This document shows positions 1 through 5,223 of a stretch of DNA of 5,430 nt, one piece after another. Each line of letters starts with the position of its first letter. Position 1 is the first letter of the stretch. The position numbers and the translations under genes are program-made. The notes beneath the pieces are model-generated. The model was not told the DNA's origin. It saw only the letters and a program-made list of their open reading frames with translations, and did not search any database. Source of the stretch: Desulfurococcales archaeon (GTDB lineage: Archaea > Thermoproteota > Thermoprotei_A > CAZTBM01 > SZUA-1508); the NCBI GenBank assembly GCA_015661855.1, contig DQVH01000014.1:1-5430 (forward strand), given 5' to 3'.

Positions 1-2
1 AA

Positions 3-161
3 CATGAAGAACTATCAACACTAGCCCCTCTAATAGCATTAAGTTACCTATGGGCTACGCTATTTGGAATAATAGTACTTGGAGAGCAAGCTACAGTAAC
101 TAAACTACTAGGCTTATTCCTAATTGTAGTTGGTGCAGCATTAGTTATATCAAAACCGTAA
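3..161 (+). CDS. EamA/DMT-superfamily transporter, C-terminal fragment
   Basis: This open frame enters from the left edge and ends at TAA 159-161, giving about 52 residues. It reads as the last two membrane helices of a 10-TM drug/metabolite transporter. A segment STLAPLIALSYLWATLFGII is followed by LGE, a short loop, then a Gly-rich hydrophobic helix (LLGLFLIVVGAALVI) ending in SKP. The order 'helix, then LGE, then a final helix with G-x6-G' is characteristic of EamA domains, where the Glu closes the penultimate helix. Family members export or import small metabolites such as amino acids or nucleotides across the cytoplasmic membrane. The substrate cannot be told from this fragment. The gene is convergent with the small reverse-strand gene that ends at 272. 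The start and most of the protein lie outside the window. Confidence 0.8.
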   Translation, partial: HEELSTLAPLIALSYLWATLFGIIVLGEQATVTKLLGLFLIVVGAALVISKP

Positions 162-271
162 TATCTAATTCTAGCCAATGTGAACTACTATCAGACTTAG
201 ATTTCTCTTATACTCACTATCCAGTCCAGTATTTTATAGTGTATGTAGTATAAAGTATAGACTGTTACCAG

Positions 272-598
272 CTATTTCTTCTTTTCAGCTTCCTTTAATA
301 GTCTCTTTGCAGCATTAATTACCTTCTCATATATACCATCCTTCTTTAAAGCTCTCTCTATTCTATAGAGCTGCTCCGGTGCAACTTTGAATTCCTCTGC
401 AACTTTGTAAACAGGTCTCTCTGTAACTCTAGCATACAAGTATAATATTAGTGATCTTACAGAGCCTGGATGGCGAAATCTAGCTGAGGATGGACTATCA
501 TAAACTATATAGTCTACAAGCTGTACTATCTTATTAAGTACATCCATAACCTCCTTTGGAAATGTAAAGCAGTGTTCTTTTAGCTTCCTAAAGCACAC
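272..598 (-). CDS. Small basic protein with putative helix-turn-helix; N-terminus uncertain
   Basis: I do not recognise the family. The 108-residue product starts at GTG 598-596, the only ATG/GTG/TTG in this frame downstream of the stop at 694-692. Residues 14-34 look helical. A central segment contains FRHPGSVRSLILYLYARV (41-58). Residues 62-85 (PVYKVAEEFKVAPEQLYRIERALK) have the helix-turn-helix spacing of an archaeal DNA-binding protein, with A-E-E-F in the first helix and a short turn before the second. The C-terminus is Lys-rich (KEAEKKK). A DNA-binding or regulatory role is therefore inferred, not shown. The frame upstream of GTG is also protein-like (Arg/Lys-rich, AGA/AGG codons) back to about 680, so the true protein may be about 25-30 residues longer with a lost or non-standard start. 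No clear SD precedes GTG 598. Confidence 0.65.
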   Translation of the reverse strand: MCFRKLKEHCFTFPKEVMDVLNKIVQLVDYIVYDSPSSARFRHPGSVRSLILYLYARVTERPVYKVAEEFKVAPEQLYRIERALKKDGIYEKVINAAKRLLKEAEKKK

Positions 599-700
599 CT
601 TTCCATCTACTATTCTTAATTTTCTAGTTCTCCTCCTTCTAACCTTAAATTCTAGTGCGAAGACCCAGCACCCCCAGCTACTATAATCTATTTACCGTAG

Positions 701-711
701 ATAAATATGTT
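701..711 (-). promoter_or_regulatory. Possible TATA element for the small HTH gene
   Basis: Read on the reverse strand, this AT-rich stretch is AACATATTTAT. A transcript starting about 25 nt downstream would begin near 680, at the GC-rich stretch preceding the open extension of the small gene. That would leave an approximately 80-nt leader before GTG 598, unusually long next to the roughly 10-nt leaders predicted for other genes here. A second weaker TATA-like stretch (TAGATTATAG) lies at 690-681. Confidence 0.35.
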
Positions 712-772
712 TCTATCAAGGAATAGAAAACGAGAGTAATATTACAGTTACATTGAACTCTAACAGTTTTTA

Positions 773-1984
773 TTAGCCAATAATTCTCCTCCCGCTTCTA
801 ATTCTTTGCTTAATTACCACTATCATCATTACTAGTAGTATAAAACACTTTAATATTATGAGTAGTGCTATTGGTGAAGTACGTGTGAATACAGGTACTT
901 CGAATCCAAATATCTCCTCCAACCACTCGTTGTATGTAAACCAGAACATCATTATTGCTGCATTCGGTATATCAAATGCATATAGTAAAATTAAGGGTAT
1001 AGATGGTGTAATTGCAATTAGAGGGTATAGTAGTAAGCTCATTTGGGGTGTAAAAACATAACTTGAAAATAGGGCTCCAGCTATAAAGAGGAACATAACC
1101 TCAATAAAACTAGTTACATTACTACACTTACATTTAATAATTACTTTACCTACGTGTACATATATCATGAGCACTACCATTACTATTGCAAATAGAATTT
1201 TCGATACTAATCTAGCTATTGGATCATAGTATTCAAATATTAATATTAGCCATGACCCCTCAATATACCATGACAAATGGTAATTCCAGAATCTCATCCA
1301 GCCTTCAAAGTTAACAACCATTACCGGGAGATTTAATGTAAAGTATGTTGCTAGTACTATCACAACGTATTTTACTATATCTCTAACTCTTGACAGGTAG
1401 AGTACTACCGGTATTATCAGAACTCCTGGAATAAGCTTAGATGCTATAGCTAAGCCTAAACATAGTGCACTCTTACCATATTTCCCTTCAAGGAATAACC
1501 TAATACTCATCATCATAAATGCTGAAGCAATGATATCCCAATTATATACAACATACATTATAAAGGATAGTGTGCAGGGTATGAATAATAGAATCCTATA
1601 TATTGGTAACCCTAATCTCATAGATAGTAGGATGCACTCCCTGATACAGATAACTGTAGCTACATATAGTATCAAAGTCATTACATGGTAGAATACTAGT
1701 AGAGCTACAGGTTCATTTAGGAATAGTCTAGGTAAAGATGCTAATGCAAAACATAAACCCACTATAATAGGGTATTCTAGAAAGTAATCTATGTATGGTA
1801 CTCCATAAGTACTAGGATGTGTAAACCATCTTCCACCTCCACCAAATATTACATGGTATAGATAGGTAATGTCACTATAGTAGCTAACTGGACCGAAAGG
1901 TGCTGGTAAGTGTATCCAGTAACTAAGAATAAACATAACAGTTGTTACAATGTAAACTGTCTTAACATGTACACCATTAAACAA
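773..1984 (-). CDS. GT87/DUF2029-like polytopic membrane glycosyltransferase
   Basis: The 403-residue protein is hydrophobic along nearly its whole length, with roughly 9-11 predicted membrane helices. It resembles GT-C-fold glycosyltransferases of the GT87/DUF2029 group, which transfer mannose or another sugar from a polyprenyl-phosphate donor on the outer face of the membrane. Visible hallmarks are an acidic residue in the first external loop (YYSD, D38), the EYP motif at 70-72, NWD at 148-150 at a helix start, the SKLIP motif at 182-186 after a Gly-rich helix, and SSYVFTPQ (307-314) before a hydrophobic helix, like the 'FSPQ' block of this group. Start TTG 1984-1982 is preceded by GGTGG (1993-1989) with a short 4-nt spacer. 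Met17 (ATG) is an alternative but would cut into the first membrane helix. It stands alone and likely serves S-layer glycan or glycolipid synthesis; the acceptor is unknown. Confidence 0.7.
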   Translation of the reverse strand: MFNGVHVKTVYIVTTVMFILSYWIHLPAPFGPVSYYSDITYLYHVIFGGGGRWFTHPSTYGVPYIDYFLEYPIIVGLCFALASLPRLFLNEPVALLVFYHVMTLILYVATVICIRECILLSMRLGLPIYRILLFIPCTLSFIMYVVYNWDIIASAFMMMSIRLFLEGKYGKSALCLGLAIASKLIPGVLIIPVVLYLSRVRDIVKYVVIVLATYFTLNLPVMVVNFEGWMRFWNYHLSWYIEGSWLILIFEYYDPIARLVSKILFAIVMVVLMIYVHVGKVIIKCKCSNVTSFIEVMFLFIAGALFSSYVFTPQMSLLLYPLIAITPSIPLILLYAFDIPNAAIMMFWFTYNEWLEEIFGFEVPVFTRTSPIALLIILKCFILLVMMIVVIKQRIRSGRRIIG

Positions 1985-1988
1985 TATT

Positions 1989-1993
1989 CCACC
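1989..1993 (-). promoter_or_regulatory. Shine-Dalgarno motif deciding the TTG start of the GT87-like gene
   Basis: The reverse-strand sequence GGTGG-AATA-TTG places an SD-like pentamer 4 nt before TTG 1984. This supports the TTG over the internal ATG at codon 17. The spacing is slightly short, so support is moderate. Confidence 0.45.
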
Positions 1994-2012
1994 ATTATAA
2001 TGTTCAATAATG

Positions 2013-2025
2013 AAATATATTAAGT
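2013..2025 (-). promoter_or_regulatory. TATA element for the GT87-like gene
   Basis: The reverse strand reads ACTTAATATATTT. A start of transcription about 25 nt downstream falls near 1994, giving a leader of about 10 nt that just includes the GGTGG motif. This is the same compact arrangement as the promoter of the nitroreductase gene on the other side of the intergenic region. Confidence 0.5.
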
Positions 2026-2044
2026 TTAACTTGAGTTGTAAAAT

Positions 2045-2057
2045 AGTATTGAATACT
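2045..2057. repeat. Short inverted repeat in divergent intergenic region
   Basis: AGTATT (2045-2050) and AATACT (2052-2057) form a perfect 6-bp inverted repeat around one central base. It lies about 20 bp upstream of the reverse-strand TATA element, where a dimeric regulator could bind. In sequence this AT-rich, a 6-bp palindrome can easily arise by chance. Confidence 0.3.
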
Positions 2058-2143
2058 TAAAAAGTTATTACAAGTCTAACTATATAACGCCAACTTTATT
2101 TGAGGCAAGAATAAGGTAGTTGCCATGGTATGTTTAAACTACG

Positions 2144-2160
2144 TTCACTCTGTTTCACTC
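2144..2160. repeat. Two TTCACTC direct repeats, 10 bp apart
   Basis: TTCACTC occurs at 2144-2150 and again at 2154-2160, so the copies are offset by 10 bp, about one helical turn. They lie about 45-60 bp upstream of the TATA element of the nitroreductase gene. They could be tandem half-sites for a regulator, but there are only two copies and nothing in the window shows function. Confidence 0.3.
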
Positions 2161-2188
2161 ACATAACATTTTGATAGCTCATTATTAC

Positions 2189-2201
2189 ATTACGGGGTAA
2201 T
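2189..2201. promoter_or_regulatory. Candidate operator: palindrome abutting the nitroreductase TATA box
   Basis: ATTAC-GGG-GTAAT is a perfect 5-bp inverted repeat around a three-base G centre. It ends 3 bp before the TATA element at 2205-2216. This is where archaeal BRE and regulator contacts occur, so binding there could block or recruit TFB/TBP. The run of four G is notable against the surrounding AT-rich DNA. Confidence 0.4.
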
Positions 2202-2204
2202 ACC

Positions 2205-2216
2205 TATAATATATAG
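2205..2216 (+). promoter_or_regulatory. TATA element for the SagB-type nitroreductase gene
   Basis: TATAATATATAG is a strong archaeal TATA-like element. Transcription starting about 25 nt downstream would begin near 2233-2237, giving a leader of about 8-12 nt that begins at or within the GAGGTG motif before ATG 2245. Confidence 0.55.
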
Positions 2217-2232
2217 TTTTGAAGATATATTT

Positions 2233-2238
2233 GAGGTG
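2233..2238 (+). promoter_or_regulatory. Shine-Dalgarno site of the nitroreductase gene
   Basis: GAGGTG lies 6 nt before ATG 2245. This supports the annotated start and so the presence of the N-terminal membrane segment in the mature reading frame. Confidence 0.6.
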
Positions 2239-2244
2239 TGACTT

Positions 2245-3048
2245 ATGCAACGTAGACTTATAGTATTAAGTTTAATGTTGACAGCAATAGCTGTAGCAGC
2301 CATAATCATCGTACCATACATTCCGAGAGGGAATATTGAAAAAGAGGTAGCCAAGTTAGAATTGGAAGTTAAAAAGCGTATTGTCTTTCTACCATTACCG
2401 AGGATTAAGGGTAATATGAGTGTAGAAGAGGCTCTAGCGTATCGTAGGAGTATTAGGGATTATACTGATGAACCATTAACACTTACCCAGTTATCACAAA
2501 TACTATGGGCTGCTCAAGGTATATCTGAGACTAGATGGGGTCTTAGAACATGCCCTTCAGCTGGTGCTACATACCCTCTAGAAGTATATGTCGTTGTAGG
2601 AAGTGGTGGAGTTAAGGGTTTAACTGCTGGAATATACCATTACGATCCCTACACTCATACACTAATCTTAATCAAGGAGGGTGACTACAGAGAGGAACTA
2701 TATAAAGCTGGATTAAACCAGCCATGGATACTTAATGCTCCAGTAAACTTGGTTATTACTGCTGAGTATGAGAGAACTACAAGAAGGTATGGTGAGCGTG
2801 GTATAAGATATGTCCATATGGAGGTTGGCCATGCAGGCCAGAATGTATACTTACAGGCTACAGCTTTAGGTTTAGGCGCAGTTGTCATTGGAGCATTCTA
2901 CGATGACTGGGTGAGAGAAATTATAGGAGCTCCAAAGAACCAACACCCACTATACATAATACCTATAGGTGTACCTAAACGTGAGTACCGTATTTCAGAG
3001 AGTGAGTTATGGGAATATATTCAAAGGAATAGGGAGAAATTATCATAA
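2245..3048 (+). CDS. SagB/ThcOx-type FMN nitroreductase with N-terminal membrane anchor
   Basis: The 267-residue product has a nitroreductase-fold domain (about 60-248) matching the SagB/ThcOx-type dehydrogenase group. Visible blocks are YRRSIRDYTDEPL (66-78, the FMN-phosphate-binding R-R-S-x-R motif), LSQILWAAQG (83-92), RTCPSAGATYPLEVYVV (101-117, typical PSAGA-YP block), HMEVGHAGQNVYLQA (191-205), LGLGAVVIGAF (208-218) and HPLYIIPIGVPK (234-245). Residues 5-25 form a hydrophobic helix preceded by Arg-Arg, which predicts a signal anchor with the enzyme domain outside the cell. Family members are FMN-dependent; some oxidise azolines made by YcaO proteins, but no cyclase, protease or precursor peptide is visible here. 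The gene is monocistronic, with its own TATA box and SD, and is convergent with the ROK kinase 15 bp downstream. The substrate is unknown. Confidence 0.85.
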   Translation: MQRRLIVLSLMLTAIAVAAIIIVPYIPRGNIEKEVAKLELEVKKRIVFLPLPRIKGNMSVEEALAYRRSIRDYTDEPLTLTQLSQILWAAQGISETRWGLRTCPSAGATYPLEVYVVVGSGGVKGLTAGIYHYDPYTHTLILIKEGDYREELYKAGLNQPWILNAPVNLVITAEYERTTRRYGERGIRYVHMEVGHAGQNVYLQATALGLGAVVIGAFYDDWVREIIGAPKNQHPLYIIPIGVPKREYRISESELWEYIQRNREKLS

Positions 3049-3063
3049 GCTCCTTCAAGAATA

Positions 3064-4056
3064 TTACTGTAAATCTCTTAAATAGCTAGGAGGGTTAATT
3101 GCTAGCGCTAATGCACCGTATAGTACAATATCTTCACCTAGAGGTGTAATGGTTATCTTAGGCATACGGTTCAAAACATAGGCTTTAATATGTTTTAGTA
3201 TAGGGGTTAGTGTTAAGTTTGGTGGATTCTTTAATATAATTGATCCACCTAAAGTAATTAATTCTGGATCATATACATTTATTACGCTAGCTAGACCAGC
3301 AGCATTAATTTTACCAATTTCATCGATAATTCTTAATGCTAGTCTATCACCCTCTCTAGCTAAACTATATAGAATTTCAGATGTAATGGCATTTTCAGCG
3401 TAATATTTATATAGTTTACTTTCTACAATAACCCTCTTATACTTTGTCTCGATAAGATACTTAACATACCTTGGTATATTTATGCCTGATGTGTAAGCTT
3501 CCCAGTGGCCTAAACCTCCACAACCACATGTAAGTCTACCTTCATAGTCTACAGTAATATGTCCTATCTCATGAGCATTACCATCCTTACCTATAAGTAG
3601 ATGTCCATCAACAATTACACCGCCACCAATACCTGTACTAAAAGTTACATAAACTAAATTTCTTAAGCCTCTACCAGCACCATAAACCCATTCACCATAG
3701 ACTCCAGCAACACAATCATTAACCATGTAAACTGGTATACCAAACTCACTCACCAAAGGCTCTTTAATAATAGCTTTTCTAACAGGTAGATTACATGGAT
3801 TAACTATTACGCCTCGCTTAATATCTAATGGTCCGATACTACCAATACCAATAGCTTTAACTTTGTCTATAAGTTCTCTTGGTAAATTATTCCTTATCAA
3901 GTCTATTATCTGATATGCTATAGCATACTCATTATTACTTCTACTCGTTCTCTCCTTCAACTTAACTTTAAATACACCCTTAGAGCTACCTAGTGCTATA
4001 CGGAGGTATGTTGCACCTATATCAATAGCTATATAATAGTCTTTAATAGAAACCAC
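3064..4056 (-). CDS. ROK-family sugar kinase, probably glucokinase-like
   Basis: The 330-residue protein, normal length for the family, is a cytosolic ROK kinase that phosphorylates a hexose (glucose, or possibly an N-acetylated or other hexose) with ATP. Visible motifs are the phosphate-binding loop AIDIGATYLRIAL (10-22), VND at 112-114 with Asp114 as the expected catalytic base, the FSTGIGGGV loop (139-147), the HEIGH box (162-166), the Zn-binding region CGCGGLGHWEA (177-187) and LITLGGSI (266-273). The usual CxCGxxGCxE metal motif here has His184 in place of the third Cys. The start is GTG 4056-4054. Upstream in the frame there is no better start, and the SD is weak (CTGG), so a leaderless or near-leaderless mRNA is likely. 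It is divergent from the methyltransferase operon and convergent with the nitroreductase gene. Exact sugar specificity cannot be read from sequence. Confidence 0.85.
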   Translation of the reverse strand: MVSIKDYYIAIDIGATYLRIALGSSKGVFKVKLKERTSRSNNEYAIAYQIIDLIRNNLPRELIDKVKAIGIGSIGPLDIKRGVIVNPCNLPVRKAIIKEPLVSEFGIPVYMVNDCVAGVYGEWVYGAGRGLRNLVYVTFSTGIGGGVIVDGHLLIGKDGNAHEIGHITVDYEGRLTCGCGGLGHWEAYTSGINIPRYVKYLIETKYKRVIVESKLYKYYAENAITSEILYSLAREGDRLALRIIDEIGKINAAGLASVINVYDPELITLGGSIILKNPPNLTLTPILKHIKAYVLNRMPKITITPLGEDIVLYGALALAINPPSYLRDLQ

Positions 4057-4081
4057 CCAGTATGAACTGCTGTAAAAATGG

Positions 4082-4097
4082 TGTAATAAGTGTTATA
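4082..4097 (-). promoter_or_regulatory. Candidate TATA region for the ROK kinase gene
   Basis: The reverse strand reads CTATAACACTTATTA-C through here. It offers two TATA-like cores (CTATAA near 4097-4092 and TTATTA near 4087-4082). A start about 25 nt downstream falls between 4069 and 4058, so the kinase mRNA would have a leader of only 0-12 nt. This region also overlaps the upstream part of the divergent operon's promoter. Confidence 0.35.
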
Positions 4098-4125
4098 GGG
4101 AAAGAGGTAAAATATATATGGGTTA

Positions 4126-4133
4126 GAGGAGAT
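4126..4133 (+). promoter_or_regulatory. Shine-Dalgarno site deciding the TTG start at 4139
   Basis: GAGGAGAT is a strong SD match with its GGAG core about 7 nt before TTG 4139-4141. An in-frame stop (TAG 4133-4135) rules out any longer protein, so TTG 4139 is the most likely start. Confidence 0.6.
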
Positions 4134-4138
4134 AGAGT

Positions 4139-4510
4139 TTGTGCTTTCTAGCAATATACAGGTTGGCAAGTGAGATCAGTATTAGAGCTTTTGCAAGTAT
4201 ACTTTGGGATCTTGGATACTCTGTTAGCATAAGAGGTAATGTTGTTGAGGGAGTATACTGTGGGGGTAGTGTTAGAGTTGAAGTATCAAATAACGTTATA
4301 AAGCTTGAATCACCCAATTATGGCCCTCGATGTTTAAGTGATTTAGCTAGAATTATAGACTCACTCAAACTTAAAGGCTATAATCCAAAATTAATAGTGC
4401 TGAAATCACCATACATTATAAGTCTTGAGAGGAGAAGGGGTGATACAGAAAAACTATTAAGTAAATTAGGGTTAAAGGTTAACAGTGTATATAGTGGGTA
4501 TTGTGGTTAA
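4139..4510 (+). CDS. Unrecognised 123-residue protein, first gene of methyltransferase operon
   Basis: I do not recognise a named family. The product starts at TTG behind a strong SD. Predicted layout: helix (about 8-26, ending WDLGY), a run of short strands (27-58, with IRGNVVEGVYCGGSVRVEVS and NNVIKLES), helix (65-79, CLSDLARIIDSLKLK), strand (84-90, KLIVLKS), and a C-terminal basic helix (96-110). Cys residues sit at 2, 41, 65 and 122, not spaced as a zinc knuckle. There are no membrane segments. The alternation of secondary structure, conserved-looking Gly/Cys turns and typical archaeal codon use suggest a genuine small cytosolic alpha/beta protein. Only 3 bp separate its stop from the ATG of the methyltransferase, so the two are almost certainly co-transcribed and may act together. 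It is not a recognisable Trm112, the usual partner of Mtq2-type enzymes. Confidence 0.7.
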   Translation: MCFLAIYRLASEISIRAFASILWDLGYSVSIRGNVVEGVYCGGSVRVEVSNNVIKLESPNYGPRCLSDLARIIDSLKLKGYNPKLIVLKSPYIISLERRRGDTEKLLSKLGLKVNSVYSGYCG

Positions 4511-4513
4511 CAA

Positions 4514-5203
4514 ATGTTATCAAGTAGGCTAAGAACTTTACTAATCTACTTACTCCTAAGAATATTACATAGACTATACTATGTCGGTGGAAGGAGAATT
4601 AGATACATTAGTGTAAGTATAGACCATAATGATAGTCTAAGGATTATACTACTACCCCAAGTGTTTATACCAAAATACACACTAACTCAGATGGTACTGT
4701 GTAAAATACTACATAACGTTAGGGGGAAGTTTATCTACGAATTATGTTCAGGCTCCGGATTAATATCGTTACATCTAGCTCAACGTAATAGAGTTGTTGC
4801 ATCAGATATAATGTATAATGCTGTATTAAGTACTAAATTAAATGCTAAAGTGAATAAGCGGTGGGATAATATAGATGTAATTCAGATGGATAAGGGTAAT
4901 GCATTAAGGTGTAGTGTATTCGACATAGTAGTCCTTAACCCACCCTATCTACCACTAGATGCCAGAGATAATACTGATACACTTTACTGTTGTGGAAGTA
5001 ACCTAAAACTACTACTACAACTCATTATTAACTCGTTGAAGCTAGTTAAGAAAGAAGGTAGAGTATATATACTAGTAAATGATGTAGTTTTAGATTACGT
5101 TATTATGCTTGTTAAGAGGCTTAATCTTAAGGCTAAAGTAACTCCAGTACTTAAGACACCTCTCGATAGAATATTTGTAGTTGAATTGGAAAAAACAGTT
5201 TAA
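4514..5203 (+). CDS. HemK2/Mtq2-like class I methyltransferase (NPPY motif)
   Basis: The 229-residue protein has a Rossmann-type SAM-dependent methyltransferase domain. Visible motifs are motif I YELCSGSGL (75-83), an acidic end of strand 2 at ASD (96-98), and VLNPPYLPLD (140-149). NPPY is the catalytic motif of enzymes methylating amide or amino nitrogens, as in HemK/PrmC and N6AMT1/Mtq2. VFIPKYTLTQM (50-60) occupies the place of the 'VYxPxEDT' entrance block, but without its acidic residue. The C-terminus (LDRIFVVELEK) also fits the archaeal HemK2-type subgroup, which methylates the Gln of the GGQ motif of release factor aRF1. The first 30 residues are basic and hydrophobic (several Arg among Leu/Ile), longer than usual for this compact group. 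ATG 4514 lies 3 bp after the preceding stop, with only a weak SD (GTGGT). Substrate assignment is inferred; a tRNA or other protein target remains possible. Confidence 0.7.
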   Translation: MLSSRLRTLLIYLLLRILHRLYYVGGRRIRYISVSIDHNDSLRIILLPQVFIPKYTLTQMVLCKILHNVRGKFIYELCSGSGLISLHLAQRNRVVASDIMYNAVLSTKLNAKVNKRWDNIDVIQMDKGNALRCSVFDIVVLNPPYLPLDARDNTDTLYCCGSNLKLLLQLIINSLKLVKKEGRVYILVNDVVLDYVIMLVKRLNLKAKVTPVLKTPLDRIFVVELEKTV

Positions 5204-5207
5204 CTGT
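5195..5207. repeat. Palindrome across the methyltransferase stop codon
   Basis: ACAGTT-T-AACTGT is a perfect 6-bp inverted repeat overlapping TAA 5201-5203 in the 20-bp gap between two convergent genes. As RNA it could form at most a 5-bp stem with a 3-nt loop, and no long T-run follows on either strand. A terminator role is therefore weakly supported. Confidence 0.25.
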
Positions 5208-5223
5208 GTGTATCGCAAGTTTG

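Noticed and set aside
162..271. Gap between the transporter fragment and the small HTH gene
   Set aside because: Examined on both strands; no tRNA, hairpin with T-run, repeat or credible ORF was seen, only AT-rich sequence between convergent genes.
629..640. Strong SD-like purine run (AGAAGGAGGAGA on the reverse strand)
   Set aside because: No ATG, GTG or TTG follows at 5-12 nt. The run is explained as four Arg codons of the open extension of the small gene.
858..1061. Forward open frame of 67 codons inside the GT87-like gene
   Set aside because: It lies antisense within a clearly coding membrane-protein gene, has no SD or promoter, and its composition is what an antisense shadow would give.
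2464..2528. Possible C/D box guide RNA (TGATGA near 2465 and CTGA near 2525)
   Set aside because: No matching internal D' and C' boxes, and both motifs fall in codons of conserved nitroreductase segments.
2685..2888. Reverse open frame of 67 codons inside the nitroreductase gene
   Set aside because: It is fully overlapped by conserved SagB-domain blocks on the forward strand; no independent signals.
2245..4056. Idea that the nitroreductase, kinase and glycosyltransferase form one pathway
   Set aside because: They are in alternating orientations with separate promoters, and the families have no known shared reaction; adjacency alone is not evidence.
4123..4317. Reverse open frame of 64 codons overlapping the start of the 123-residue gene
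   Set aside because: It overlaps the SD, start and first 60 codons of a better-supported forward gene and has low-complexity Ser/Thr/Leu content typical of a shadow.
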